Assembly: GCA_021813405.1 (NCBI GenBank)
Contig: JAKAKS010000006.1
Span: 1 to 64,000, forward strand
DNA from: Nitrospirota bacterium
GTDB lineage: Bacteria; Nitrospirota; Thermodesulfovibrionia; Thermodesulfovibrionales; JdFR-88
Length of the DNA: 64,000 bases
Reading direction: 5' to 3'
Shown here: piece after piece, positions 33,524 to 42,510 of the stretch
Layout of the letters: the number at the start of each line of letters is the position of its first letter
Position numbering within the stretch: the first letter of the stretch is position 1
Program-made: the position numbers and the translations under genes
The notes under the pieces: model-generated
Seen by the model: the letters and a program-made list of their open reading frames with translations, nothing else
What the model was told of the DNA's origin: nothing
Databases searched by the model: none

Positions 33524-34590
33524 CCGGCGAAAAAAGGAAAAGAACCCTGCGCTCCGGGTTTACCACCGGGGCCTGCGCCGCGGCGGCGGCCAAAGGGGCC
33601 GTCCTTTTCATGGCGGGGAAAAGACCGCGCTCGGTTGAAATCCCGATGCCGGAGGCCAGCGGCATGAAGAGGGCAAAATTCAAACTGCTGGGCGGCAGGG
33701 ATGCAGACGGCGCCTGGGCAGCGGTAATAAAGGATGCAGGGGACGACCCGGACGTGACAAATGGCGCGGAGATAAAGGCGCTGGCAAGGCCGGGCGCGGC
33801 GGAAGACATCCTTATAAAAGGCGGCGAAGGCGTGGGTACTGTAACAAGGCCGGGGCTTTCCGTGCCCGTAGGCGCGCCCGCCATAACGCCGGTGCCGCTC
33901 AGGATGATAACGGAAGCGGCCCGTGAGGCCAGGGCCGAAGCAGGCGTAGAGGCCGGCGTTGAGATAATTGTAACCGTGCCGGAAGGCAGGCGGCTTGCGG
34001 AAAAAACGCTTAACTCCAGGCTGGGCGTTGTAGGCGGCATCTCGATTCTGGGCACAACTGGGATTGTGAAACCACTGTCCGGCGAGGCGTGGAAGGCCAC
34101 TATAAAATCATCCCTGAATGTTGCGCAGGCATCGGGGCTGAAGGAAGTTGTGCTGTCGGCCGGAAGGACCTCCGAGGCCGCGCATATGAAGGACAAAAAA
34201 CTGGCCATGCCGGAGACCGCCTACGTGCTGATGGGCGATTACGTGGAGTTCAGCCTGAAGGAAGCCGGGGCAGGCGGGTTTAAGCGCATTCACCTGTGCG
34301 CGCAATGGGCCAAGATGCTCAAAATCGCCATGGGCACGCCGGACACCCACGTGCGGGCGGGCGCGTTAAACATTAATAAGGCGGTTGAATTTCTGGATAA
34401 TCTTGGCATCGCCCTTCCTGAAAGGGATTATAATACCGCAAGGGAGATCATGGATTTTATAAAAAAACCCGGCGGGCTGAAAAAGGTATGCGCCGCGGCG
34501 GCCAGATATGCCAGAAAGATATCCGGGGCCGGCGGCGTAAGCACATGGCTTGTGTCCTACGAAGGGGAGATAATTGCGGGAAGCAACTAA
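33520..34590 (+). CDS. cbiD: Cobalt-precorrin-5B C1-methyltransferase CbiD
   Basis: CbiD methylates C1 of cobalt-precorrin-5B in the anaerobic pathway. The 356-residue protein starts with the diagnostic TLRSGFTTGACAAAAAKGA; further motifs are GEGVGTVTRPGLSVPVGAPAI-type glycine loops and GTTGIVKPLSGEAW. I chose GTG at 33520, overlapping the cbiO stop, over the ORF-track start at 33436. CbiD has no counterpart in the oxygen-dependent route, so its presence identifies the anaerobic pathway. Confidence 0.95.
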   Translation: MTGEKRKRTLRSGFTTGACAAAAAKGAVLFMAGKRPRSVEIPMPEASGMKRAKFKLLGGRDADGAWAAVIKDAGDDPDVTNGAEIKALARPGAAEDILIKGGEGVGTVTRPGLSVPVGAPAITPVPLRMITEAAREARAEAGVEAGVEIIVTVPEGRRLAEKTLNSRLGVVGGISILGTTGIVKPLSGEAWKATIKSSLNVAQASGLKEVVLSAGRTSEAAHMKDKKLAMPETAYVLMGDYVEFSLKEAGAGGFKRIHLCAQWAKMLKIAMGTPDTHVRAGALNINKAVEFLDNLGIALPERDYNTAREIMDFIKKPGGLKKVCAAAARYARKISGAGGVSTWLVSYEGEIIAGSN

Positions 34591-35830
34591 GGGGCCCAGT
34601 CCCATAGGGGCAGGCCCCCTCATATCCATTATCGGAATCGGGCCGGGCAGCCCAATATCAAAGGAAGCCATGAGCCGGCTTGATGCGTCATCTGCCATAC
34701 TGGCGTCCAAACGGCTTGCCGGGTTATTCAACAGGATAACCGGAACGGAAAAATTCAGCCCGCGCGTTAAGGTGATTAATGATGTGCAGGAGACCGTCCG
34801 TTTCCTTAAAAAATACAAAAAGGCGGCGGCGGTGCTCGCCTCCGGAGACCCGCTATTCTACGGCATCGGAAGGATGCTGGCCAAAAGCTTCCCGCCGGAC
34901 AGACTGGAATTTTTTCCGGCTGTTTCTTCCGTTCAGTTGGCATTTTCCAGGTTAGGCGTGCCGTGGGAGGATGCTTTTTTTGTAAGCCTGCATGGAAAAA
35001 TGGAAAGGGAGTGGACTGCGCGGGACCTGCCGCTGCTGGCCGGGTTAAAGCGGAAATTGGCGATACTTACCGGGGGCGAAAACACCCCCGCCAGGATAGC
35101 AAAGCATCTGCCGCCTGATACCCGCGTTTATGTAATGGAGCGCCTTGGGCATCCTGATGAAAAAATGACGGAGGGCCGGCCGCAGGACATATCCGGAGGA
35201 AAACGTAAATTCCTGGAACCAAACATCATGATAGCGCTTGCCGGAAATGAAAACGGCCCGTTTGTCCCGCTTGGCCTTTCGGAAAACGAGATCGAACATA
35301 CAAAGGGGCTTATAACCAAAGATGAGGTGAGGGCCGCCGCGCTGCACGCCCTGGCCCTGCCCGCCGGCGGCGTATTCTGGGACATCGGCGCTGGTTCCGG
35401 GTCCGTTTCCATAGAGGCTAAACGGCTATGCCCCGCCCTCAAGGTATATGCGATAGAAAAGACAAAAAAACTATGCCGGATGATTGCATCGAATGCCGGC
35501 AAATTCAGGGCCGAGGATATCAGGGTAATCTCCGGCGCGGCCCCGGATGCGCTTGAGGGGCTTCCAGCCCCCTGCCGCGTATTTATCGGCGGCGGCGGAG
35601 GCAGGCTGCCGGAGATCATAAGCCATGTTTCGCCCCTTATGGAAAAAGGCAGGGTTGTTATCACCGCCGTCACTGTCGAAACGCTGGATACGGCCCTGAA
35701 AAAATTAAGGGAAAACGGGTTTACGGTAAGCGCGTCGTCCATATCGGTTGCGCGGGCGGAAGATATTACAGGCGGAAATACTTTCTTCAGGGCGCTAAAC
35801 CCGGTATTCATTATAAAAGGAGTGCGATGA
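34574..35830 (+). CDS. cbiET: CbiET: fused precorrin-7 C5- and C15-methyltransferase/decarboxylase
   Basis: The 418-residue protein joins CbiE (about 1-205; ISIIGIGPGSPISKEAMSRL, LASGDPLFYGIGRML) and CbiT (about 225-418; GGVFWDIGAGSGSVSIEAKR). It methylates C5 and C15 and decarboxylates the acetate side chain at C12. The start appears to be TTG at 34574, overlapping the end of cbiD; no strong Shine-Dalgarno is seen, suggesting translational coupling. The fusion is common in cobalamin producers. Confidence 0.94.
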   Translation: MREATKGPSPIGAGPLISIIGIGPGSPISKEAMSRLDASSAILASKRLAGLFNRITGTEKFSPRVKVINDVQETVRFLKKYKKAAAVLASGDPLFYGIGRMLAKSFPPDRLEFFPAVSSVQLAFSRLGVPWEDAFFVSLHGKMEREWTARDLPLLAGLKRKLAILTGGENTPARIAKHLPPDTRVYVMERLGHPDEKMTEGRPQDISGGKRKFLEPNIMIALAGNENGPFVPLGLSENEIEHTKGLITKDEVRAAALHALALPAGGVFWDIGAGSGSVSIEAKRLCPALKVYAIEKTKKLCRMIASNAGKFRAEDIRVISGAAPDALEGLPAPCRVFIGGGGGRLPEIISHVSPLMEKGRVVITAVTVETLDTALKKLRENGFTVSASSISVARAEDITGGNTFFRALNPVFIIKGVR

Positions 35831-36534
35831 AAGGCAAACTTTACGCGGTGGGCGTTGGCCCCGGCGACCCGGAGCTGCTCACTATCAAAGCCGCAAGAAT
35901 TATCCGGCAGTGCCGCGACATTGCCATGCCCAAAGGCGCGAAAACCGAGGGGCTTGCCTTGCAGATTGCCAGGGCGGCGGCAGGGCCGGAACTTTTTGGC
36001 AAGAACATAATGGAGATAGATTTCCCGATGGTAAAAAATCTTTCCCCGCGGGATTTACGGCCGGGCGCGGAAGCGGTGCTAAGCGTTCTGAATGAAGGCA
36101 GGGATGTTGCCTTTCTCACCCTTGGGGACCCGTGCCTTTACAGCACGTTTTTCAGGCTGGCCGGGGCCATTCAGGAAATCTCATCCGCAATAGAGATGGA
36201 AATAGTGCCCGGCGTAAGTTCCGTAAACGCGTCCGCCGCTCTATCAAAGACTCCGCTTGCCATCGCGGACCAGAAGGTTGCCATAGTGCCCGCCGTATTT
36301 GGAATGGGAGACTGGCTGGATTCCACCCTGAGGGATTTCGATACGGTCATATTGCTAAAGGTTCACAGCGTTCTTGGCGCGGTCAAGAAAAAGCTGGCGG
36401 AAATGGCGCTTATGGACAGCGCGGTATTCGTGGCCAGGGCCGGGCTGCAAGGGGAAAAGTCCTGCCCCCTTAACCAGACCCACGAAGACGGGGCCGATTA
36501 TTTCTCCATAGTGATAATAAGGAAGGCAAAATGA
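35827..36534 (+). CDS. cbiL: Cobalt-precorrin-2 C20-methyltransferase CbiL
   Basis: CbiL methylates C20 of cobalt-factor II/precorrin-2. The 235-residue tetrapyrrole methyltransferase has YAVGVGPGDPELLTIKAARI, TLGDPCLYSTFFRLAG and VPGVSSVNASAALSKTPLAI. It follows cbiET with an ATGA overlap and ends overlapping cbiF in the same way. Confidence 0.94.
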   Translation: MKGKLYAVGVGPGDPELLTIKAARIIRQCRDIAMPKGAKTEGLALQIARAAAGPELFGKNIMEIDFPMVKNLSPRDLRPGAEAVLSVLNEGRDVAFLTLGDPCLYSTFFRLAGAIQEISSAIEMEIVPGVSSVNASAALSKTPLAIADQKVAIVPAVFGMGDWLDSTLRDFDTVILLKVHSVLGAVKKKLAEMALMDSAVFVARAGLQGEKSCPLNQTHEDGADYFSIVIIRKAK

Positions 36535-37289
36535 AAACGGTATACTTCATCGGCGCGGGGCCGGGCGACCCGGAACTTCTCACATTAAAGGGAAGAAGAC
36601 TTCTTGATGAGGCGGATGTGATCGTATATGCCGGAAGCCTTGTAAACAAAAAACTGCTGGACGGCACAACGGCGCAATTATACGATTCTGCCGGGATGAC
36701 GCTGGAAGAAATAGTAAAAGTGCTATCTGACGCATCGCGCTCCGGCAAGCTGGCCGTAAGGCTGCACTCCGGGGACACATCCATATTCAGCGCCGTATCG
36801 GAACAGTCTGCCGCGCTTGCAAAGGAAGGCATCCAGTGCCAGATGGTGCCGGGCGTGTCTTCCCTTGGGGCCGGGGCGGCAGCGCTTGGGCAGGAACTTA
36901 CGATACCGGAGGTCTCCCAGTCCGTGATAATCACCAGGATGGCCGGCAGAACGCCCGTGCCCGATGCCGAATCCGTCAGAAGCTTTGCCGCCCACCGGGC
37001 CACAATGGCGATATTTCTTAGCGTGGACATGATAGACGCGCTGGCGCTGGAGCTTGTCGGGGGCGGCTATTCCAAATCCACGCCGGCCGCGGTGGTTGAA
37101 AAGGCGTCCCGCCCGGATGAGCGGGTGGTGCGCGGCACGCTTTCAACCATAGCCAAAAAAGTACAGGAAGCGGGCATAAGAAAAACCGCCATCGTGTACG
37201 TTGGGGACGCGCTGAAGGCGTCTTCAAAAGGCCTGCCAAAAAAATCGAAACTGTACGACAAGGATTTCAAGCATGGCTCAAGGAAATGA
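36531..37289 (+). CDS. cbiF: Cobalt-precorrin-4 C11-methyltransferase CbiF
   Basis: CbiF methylates C11. The 252-residue protein has the family N-terminus YFIGAGPGDPELLTLKGRRL, then VIVYAGSLVNKKLL, RLHSGDTSIFSAVSEQ and VPGVSSLGAGAAALGQELT. Its start overlaps cbiL (ATGA) and its end overlaps the cbiG-H gene by 17 bp. Confidence 0.94.
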   Translation: MKTVYFIGAGPGDPELLTLKGRRLLDEADVIVYAGSLVNKKLLDGTTAQLYDSAGMTLEEIVKVLSDASRSGKLAVRLHSGDTSIFSAVSEQSAALAKEGIQCQMVPGVSSLGAGAAALGQELTIPEVSQSVIITRMAGRTPVPDAESVRSFAAHRATMAIFLSVDMIDALALELVGGGYSKSTPAAVVEKASRPDERVVRGTLSTIAKKVQEAGIRKTAIVYVGDALKASSKGLPKKSKLYDKDFKHGSRK

Positions 37290-39009
37290 GATCTGCATTA
37301 TCCATGTAAGCCAGAAGGGAAAGGCGCTTGCGGGCAGGATAAAGGAAACCCTGTACCCTGAAGCGCGGGTGGAAAAATTCTCAAAAGACCTCACTGAAAA
37401 ATTATGGCCTGAATCAAGGGCGCTTGTGTTCATATCGGCTTCCGGAATCGCCGTAAGGGCCATTGCGCCGCATATAAAGAGCAAGCTTGAAGACCCCGCT
37501 GTAATTGTGATGGATGAAAACGGGAAGCACGTAATAAGCCTTCTGTCGGGCCATGCCGGAGGGGCAAACAGGATGGCTGCGGACATAGCGGCCGCAATTG
37601 GCGCCGCCCCGGTTATCACCACGGCAACGGACACCGCCGGGCTTACGCCAATTGACGTATTTGCGGCGGAGCGCGGTTTTAAAATTGAAAACCATGATGC
37701 GCTTAAGAATGTTTCGGCGCGGCATGCCCGGCAGGGCAAAATAGAAGTATTCACGGATATTGAAATGGCTTTGCCGGAAGATTATGTAAAAACGGGCGCG
37801 CCGGAAGAAGCGTCAGTGATCATATCGGCCAGGGTATTGAATACTGATGTGTCCGGTGGCCGTCTGCTTTTAAGGCCGCGCTGCCTCTGCCTTGGCATAG
37901 GGCTAAACAGCGGGACCGGGGCCCAAGAGATAGAAGGCGCGGTGCGCACCGCATTGTCGGAGGCCGGGTTTTCCTTGCTGTCTGTTTCTGAAATCGGCAC
38001 ACATATTAAAAAAGTGGACGAAAAAGGCTTGCAGGATTTCGCCCGGAAACACGGGCTTAAAATCCGCGGCTTTTCCAATGAGGAGCTAAACGCCGTTAAA
38101 GAGGTAAAACCGTCCGAAGCCGCACTGAAGGCGATAGGCGCAAACGCCGTGGCGGAGCCGTCGGCTATCCTTGCGTCTGGCGGCCAACTCATCGCCCCAA
38201 AAAAAATATCGGGCAACGTCACCGTTGCGGCTGCCGGGACAAAACCGGAGAGAATTCTGTACATAATAGGGATAGGCCCTGGAGGCGCAGGCCATATAAC
38301 GCCCAAGGCGCTGGATGCCATCAGGGCGTGCGGAAAGATAATCGGATATAAAACGTACCTTTCGCAGATCGCCACGCTTATAAGAGGTAAAGACGCGATA
38401 GAGTCCTCGATGACCGAGGAGGTTGAAAGGGCCAAACAGGCCGTGGCGCTTGCGGCGGCAGGTGAAAAGGTGGCGCTTATCAGCGGAGGGGATGCGGGCG
38501 TATACGGCATGGCCGGCCTGGCGCTGGACGTTGCATCCAGATCCGGCCTGGACGTGCAGGTTCAGGTTATCCCCGGCGTTCCCGCGCTTGCCGCGTGCGC
38601 TTCAGTATTAGGCGCGCCTTTGATGTCGGACTTTGCCGCCATCAGCCTTTCAGACAGGCTTACCCCGTGGGAAGTTATAGAAAAAAGGCTTGAAGCCGCG
38701 GCGGCCTCCGATTTCGTTATCGTTTTGTACAACCCCAAAAGCGGCGGCAGGCGGGGGCATCTGGACAAGGCGCGGCAGATCATCCTCAGGCACAGGCCAG
38801 GGGAAACGGCGGCCGCTATTGTAAGGGCAGCAACGCGCCCTGATGAATCATACAGCGTATCCACATTGGCGGATATGCCCGCAGAGCAAGCGGACATGCA
38901 ATGCACGATATTCATAGGCAACTCCCAGACCCGCGTTTATTCAACTGGGCAAAACGGGCTTAAAAGGATGGTCACCCCGCGAGGATATGAAAGGAAATAT
39001 ACACTCTAG
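37273..39009 (+). CDS. CbiG-CbiH fusion: cobalt-precorrin-5A hydrolase and C17-methyltransferase
   Basis: Residues about 1-325 form CbiG (ALVFISASGIAVRAIAPHIK, VISLLSGHAGGANRMA, GIGLNSGTGAQEI), which opens the delta-lactone ring. Residues about 335-578 form CbiH (LYIIGIGPGGAGHITPKALD, ISGGDAGVYGMAGLAL, VIPGVPALAACASVLGAPL), which methylates C17 and contracts the ring. At 578 residues both halves are complete. Neighbouring reactions are thus carried on one polypeptide. Confidence 0.94.
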   Translation: MAQGNEICIIHVSQKGKALAGRIKETLYPEARVEKFSKDLTEKLWPESRALVFISASGIAVRAIAPHIKSKLEDPAVIVMDENGKHVISLLSGHAGGANRMAADIAAAIGAAPVITTATDTAGLTPIDVFAAERGFKIENHDALKNVSARHARQGKIEVFTDIEMALPEDYVKTGAPEEASVIISARVLNTDVSGGRLLLRPRCLCLGIGLNSGTGAQEIEGAVRTALSEAGFSLLSVSEIGTHIKKVDEKGLQDFARKHGLKIRGFSNEELNAVKEVKPSEAALKAIGANAVAEPSAILASGGQLIAPKKISGNVTVAAAGTKPERILYIIGIGPGGAGHITPKALDAIRACGKIIGYKTYLSQIATLIRGKDAIESSMTEEVERAKQAVALAAAGEKVALISGGDAGVYGMAGLALDVASRSGLDVQVQVIPGVPALAACASVLGAPLMSDFAAISLSDRLTPWEVIEKRLEAAAASDFVIVLYNPKSGGRRGHLDKARQIILRHRPGETAAAIVRAATRPDESYSVSTLADMPAEQADMQCTIFIGNSQTRVYSTGQNGLKRMVTPRGYERKYTL

Positions 39010-40177
39010 GGGGGCCGCTTTTTTATGGGACGAGTCCTTCCTGTGGGGCCTTGCAGCCTTCCGGGCGCTGAAGGCAAACGGTCTGCAATTCGGGCTTCTG
39101 CGCTGCGATGATGTCAAACGGGGCGCGCTCGCCGGTTACAGCCTGCTCTTTGTTCCAGGCGGATGGGCCTCCAACAAGTTAAAGGCGCTGGGGCCGGAAG
39201 GCGCGCTGGCCGTGCGGGAATTCGTTGAGGCCGGAGGAAACTACTTTGGAATCTGCGGCGGCGCCGGGCTTGCAACAGCAGAAGGCCTGGGCCTGTTACC
39301 CGTCGCAAGGCGGCCCCTGAAAGAGCGCGTTCCCTCATTAAGCGGGCGTGTGCGCTCCAGGCTGATTAGCCATCCAATATGGGGCAGCGGAGAAAAACAA
39401 CACGAGGAATTTCATATCTGGTGGCCCTCCCAGTTCGTAGTCAGTGGAGAAAACACCCGCGTACTTGCGGAATTTGACGGCCCAACGGAAGACACGTTCA
39501 GTTCGGATATCAAGGCCGCCGGGATAAAGGACTGGACCTCACTGGAGCAATCATACGGGCTGAATCTTGACCCGGCAAAAATGCATGGAGACCCGCTGGC
39601 GGTTGAGGGGCAATACGGGCGCGGAAATGTGCTGGCATCCCTCATTCATTTCGACACGCCAGATGACGCGGCAGGCCGGGCAGTGCTTGGCAATATCTGG
39701 CGCTATCTGGGCGGGACCGCTTCAGGCGCCACGGCTGAAACAGAAGCGCTCAGGGCAGGCAGGCGGTGCGCTGCATTGCTTGGGCCAATTGAAGAACTGA
39801 TGGCCTTCGGGCTGGAAAATTCGCTTTGGAGCCCGCGGGGCTGGATTATCCAGTGGAGAAGGGGTGTAAGGGGGCTTGAGTACGCCACGCTTTACGAGAT
39901 GGCAAAAGAGCTTGCCGCAATGGCAAATGGCGCCCCAGACACCAGGCTTGATGAGCTTTCGCAAAGGCTTGGCATGTTTTGCCGGAAGGCTAAGGCCCTT
40001 TTAACCATGGAAAAGGCCGCGCTCTCTTCAGGAGAGGCGCTCTCTTACTCCAGTGCGCCGTCCCCGGAGATGAAGGCATTAAGAGAGGAGCTGTTTTCCA
40101 GCTCCAAAAGCCACGGCGGCGAATTCAAAAAAATACTGGATATCGCGGACAATCTTCTTTTCGAAACGCTTGAATAA
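38987..40177 (+). CDS. Glutamine-amidotransferase-like protein (BPL_N type) ending the cbi operon
   Basis: The N-terminal about 230 residues resemble the class I amidotransferase-like BPL_N domain: LLFVPGGWASNKLKALG, a nucleophile elbow YFGICGGAGLATAEGLGL, and a later HEEFHIWWPSQF. The remaining about 160 residues are mostly helical and unassigned. No glutaminase partner or ligase domain is present. It overlaps the cbiG-H end by 23 bp, so it is co-transcribed with cobalamin genes, but it does not match CbiP or CbiJ as I know them. Role unknown. Confidence 0.8.
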   Translation: MKGNIHSRGAAFLWDESFLWGLAAFRALKANGLQFGLLRCDDVKRGALAGYSLLFVPGGWASNKLKALGPEGALAVREFVEAGGNYFGICGGAGLATAEGLGLLPVARRPLKERVPSLSGRVRSRLISHPIWGSGEKQHEEFHIWWPSQFVVSGENTRVLAEFDGPTEDTFSSDIKAAGIKDWTSLEQSYGLNLDPAKMHGDPLAVEGQYGRGNVLASLIHFDTPDDAAGRAVLGNIWRYLGGTASGATAETEALRAGRRCAALLGPIEELMAFGLENSLWSPRGWIIQWRRGVRGLEYATLYEMAKELAAMANGAPDTRLDELSQRLGMFCRKAKALLTMEKAALSSGEALSYSSAPSPEMKALREELFSSSKSHGGEFKKILDIADNLLFETLE

Positions 40178-40211
40178 AAAGAAAGGGGCCGGATTGCGCC
40201 GGCCCCTTTTA
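40178..40211. terminator. Bidirectional intrinsic terminator
   Basis: AAAGGGGCCGG (40182-40192) pairs with CCGGCCCCTTTT (40199-40210); the stem is flanked by A-rich and T-rich sequence, so it can terminate both the cbi operon (plus) and pstS (minus). Confidence 0.85.
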
Positions 40212-40230
40212 ACCTGCGAAGAGACCGCTA

Positions 40231-41244
40231 TTAGTAACGGATGCCGTGCGATTTCCAGTATGCCCTTATCTTGTTTTTAAGGGACAACGGAAGGGGCACA
40301 TACGTAAGTTTTTCAGCTTGTCCATCGCCGGTTTTATATGCCCAGTCAAAGAACTTTACAACCTTTCCATTCGACTGCGGCTGTTCCATATTAAGAAGAA
40401 TAAACGTGCCGCCCGCAATCGGCCAGGAGGTCTTGCCAGGGGCGTTTACCAGCCAAAGGTCAAAGTCGGTCCTGGGATTGAAGGCCGCCTTGCCGGCGGC
40501 GTCCTTAAATGCCTGGAATGTGGGCGAAACGTAAACGCCAGCCTTGTTTTTCATAAGCACGTAGGCCATGTGTTCCTGCAGTATGTAGGCGAACTCCACA
40601 TACCCCATGGAGTACTGGACTCTTCTCACGTAGTTGGCCACACCCTCACTGCCCTTTGCTCCGATGCCGGTGGGCCATTTAACAGACACGCCAGCCCCCA
40701 CTTCGGACTTCCACGCCGGGCTTATCGCGCTTAAATAATTGGTGAAGATCGCGGTGGTCCCGGAACCTTCAGACCTGTGGATAACGGTTATGGCGTGCGC
40801 CGGAAGGTTAACCCCGGGGTTCAGTGCTTTTATAGCCGGATCGTTCCAGTACTTTATCTGCCCCAGGAATATTCTGGAAAGTGTGGGGCCGTCCATCTTG
40901 ATCTGGCCGGCCCTGATGCCCGGAATATTTACGACGGGCACAACGCCGCCTATAACGGTGGGGAACTGGATAAGGTGGCTTGACCTTAGTTCTGCCGGTG
41001 TAAGCGGAGCGTCAGACGCGCCGAAATCAACGGTCTTGCTTTTAATCTGCTGTATGCCGCCGCCCGAACCGATGCTCTGGTAATTGAGTTTGACCCCGGT
41101 CGTCTTAGCATACGTGTACGCCCATGCAGAATATATCGGCTGTGCAAACGTGGACCCGGCGCCGTTCAATGTCCCGGCCGCCTGCGCGAACCCGGCCGCA
41201 AAGACAAGCGCCAGAACCGCTACAACACTTAAAAGTCTCTTCAT
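40231..41244 (-). CDS. pstS: Phosphate ABC transporter substrate-binding protein PstS
   Basis: PstS binds phosphate in the periplasm. The protein (337 residues from the chosen ATG) has a signal peptide (MKRLLSVVAVLALVFAAGFA), then LNGAGSTFAQPIYSAWAYTY, YQSIGSGGGIQQIKSKTVDFGASDAPL and RSEGSGTTAIFTNYL, the phosphate-contacting segments. AAGGAGG lies 9 nt before the ATG at 41244; the ORF-track start 27 nt upstream is less likely. pstC, pstA, pstB and phoU are not nearby, which is unusual. Confidence 0.95.
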   Translation of the reverse strand: MKRLLSVVAVLALVFAAGFAQAAGTLNGAGSTFAQPIYSAWAYTYAKTTGVKLNYQSIGSGGGIQQIKSKTVDFGASDAPLTPAELRSSHLIQFPTVIGGVVPVVNIPGIRAGQIKMDGPTLSRIFLGQIKYWNDPAIKALNPGVNLPAHAITVIHRSEGSGTTAIFTNYLSAISPAWKSEVGAGVSVKWPTGIGAKGSEGVANYVRRVQYSMGYVEFAYILQEHMAYVLMKNKAGVYVSPTFQAFKDAAGKAAFNPRTDFDLWLVNAPGKTSWPIAGGTFILLNMEQPQSNGKVVKFFDWAYKTGDGQAEKLTYVPLPLSLKNKIRAYWKSHGIRY

Positions 41245-41305
41245 ATTAAAACCTCCTTTGGATTTTTGCATGCTGAGAATTACTGATTCAGTTTAAAGCA
41301 CCCTG

Positions 41306-41324
41306 TGTTACGGAAATATTACAA
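41306..41324 (-). promoter_or_regulatory. Pho-box-like site upstream of pstS
   Basis: On the minus strand, TTGTAAT and CCGTAAC are spaced 11 bp apart, the spacing of PhoB repeats, and lie about 62 bp before the pstS ATG. The match to the consensus is partial. Confidence 0.4.
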
Positions 41325-41344
41325 AAAAGTGAAATTTCGAAGAA

Positions 41345-41990
41345 GTACTTGTGCTATTTACCCTGCCTAAGCATTCCGGCAAGCTCCGGCGGCAGGCCGT
41401 TTCCGATAATAGCTTTTGCAACCTCGTATCGCATTCTGAGGAAATCCGTTTTCACAGCGCCGGGCGTTATCTCTATCATCACACACACAGCTCCCCGCCT
41501 TCCAGCAGCTTCAGCATCCCCACCCTCATAAAGTGGTGAACAGGAAGAGTTTACAGCCCAGGCAAAGGCGATAGCGGACCCCACAAGAGCCTTAAAAATT
41601 GAATGGTGCCTCCAGCCATTGCGTGCATAATCCGGATACAGCCCAATTGAGCGGTGTAGACAATGTAAACAGGGATAAGCCGCCAGGCTGAATGTAAGAA
41701 GGGCGTTTGCCCTGCCGTTTTTGATACGGCGGGGCCGGAAAAGTCCATAAGCGCAATCAGTTACCGCACGCAGTTCCAAAGCGCGGAAGGCAGCCGCTCT
41801 TTTTTAAGCCCATTGGCATACTTGTTGCTTTTTTAATTCCGGGCTTTAATCAATTATTGCCACGCAGACTAAACCCGCTTTTAAATAAATCATCGTGGAA
41901 CTCCGGCAAGCCCGGAGAAATACAAGCACCTGATCTGCCTGCCCGGCATTTGATGGTTGCGCCCGGGCTGTCCTAGAAAGGAGGGCGTTG
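41345..41990. other. Intergenic segment with one doubtful minus-strand ORF
   Basis: This 646-bp stretch between pstS and the PqqD-like gene has no well-supported gene. It contains the doubtful ORF at 41354-41779 and a short hairpin CTCCGG/CCGGAG (41901-41917). Confidence 0.45.
41354..41779 (-). CDS. Doubtful ORF, unknown protein
   Basis: This 141-codon frame begins with TTG and has no visible ribosome-binding site. Its C-terminal 40 residues (MIEITPGAVKTDFLRMRYEV and on to a stop) look protein-like, but the N-terminal part is Cys/His-rich and unlike a normal fold. It could be a decayed gene or chance. I recognise no family. Confidence 0.25.
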   Translation of the reverse strand: MELRAVTDCAYGLFRPRRIKNGRANALLTFSLAAYPCLHCLHRSIGLYPDYARNGWRHHSIFKALVGSAIAFAWAVNSSCSPLYEGGDAEAAGRRGAVCVMIEITPGAVKTDFLRMRYEVAKAIIGNGLPPELAGMLRQGK

Positions 41991-42257
41991 ATGGGCTGTT
42001 ACAAAAACAAGTCTGTTTTGTTCACAGGACTTGAGGAGGGCGGCATTCTGCTGGACCTGGACACCAAAGCCTTTTTCAGCCTCACCGAAACAGGAGCAAG
42101 GATATGGAGCCTGCTGTACGGCGGCTTATGCGCGGCGGACATAGCAAAAAAGCTGTCAGCCGAATTCAGCGCCAGCCAGGAAAAAACACTTGTAAGCACA
42201 GACCGGCTGATAAAAGAGCTGGAGAAACACAGGCTGATTGTCAGGGGACGTGGATGA
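41991..42257 (+). CDS. Orphan PqqD-like protein (RiPP recognition element fold)
   Basis: The 88-residue protein matches the PqqD-like pattern: GGILLDLDTKAFFSLTETGARIWSLL, then an alpha-helical part (ADIAKKLSAEF) and a C-terminal helix (LIKELEKHRLI). PqqD-like domains bind leader peptides for radical-SAM or other peptide-modifying enzymes. No such enzyme or clear precursor peptide is in the window. AGGAGG precedes the ATG by 7 nt; the in-frame TTG one codon upstream is less likely. Confidence 0.85.
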   Translation: MGCYKNKSVLFTGLEEGGILLDLDTKAFFSLTETGARIWSLLYGGLCAADIAKKLSAEFSASQEKTLVSTDRLIKELEKHRLIVRGRG

Positions 42258-42510
42258 TTTCAACCAGCAGTCAGGGAAAAAGCTCTTGGTAACGGGGGGC
42301 TTGAGATAAAGGCATTTTCCGGCGGCCCTTTTTTTTTGCCCGCCCTTTTTATCTTCTGGCAAGGCATGGCAAAAGCGCGGCCAGGACTTACCGTGCCCGA
42401 TCAATATTCTGTTTTTCCGGACCACACCCCTGCCCGCTTATTTGACAACAATCCGCCACCGTGATAATTAAAAATTAGACTTTCTCCCGGACACAAGGAG
42501 TAAAAAACCC

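Noticed and set aside
42258-42510. Possible RiPP precursor peptide near the PqqD-like gene
   Set aside because: I found no short ORF with a ribosome-binding site and a leader/core pattern; the 63-codon frame here is a shadow of the PqqD-like gene.
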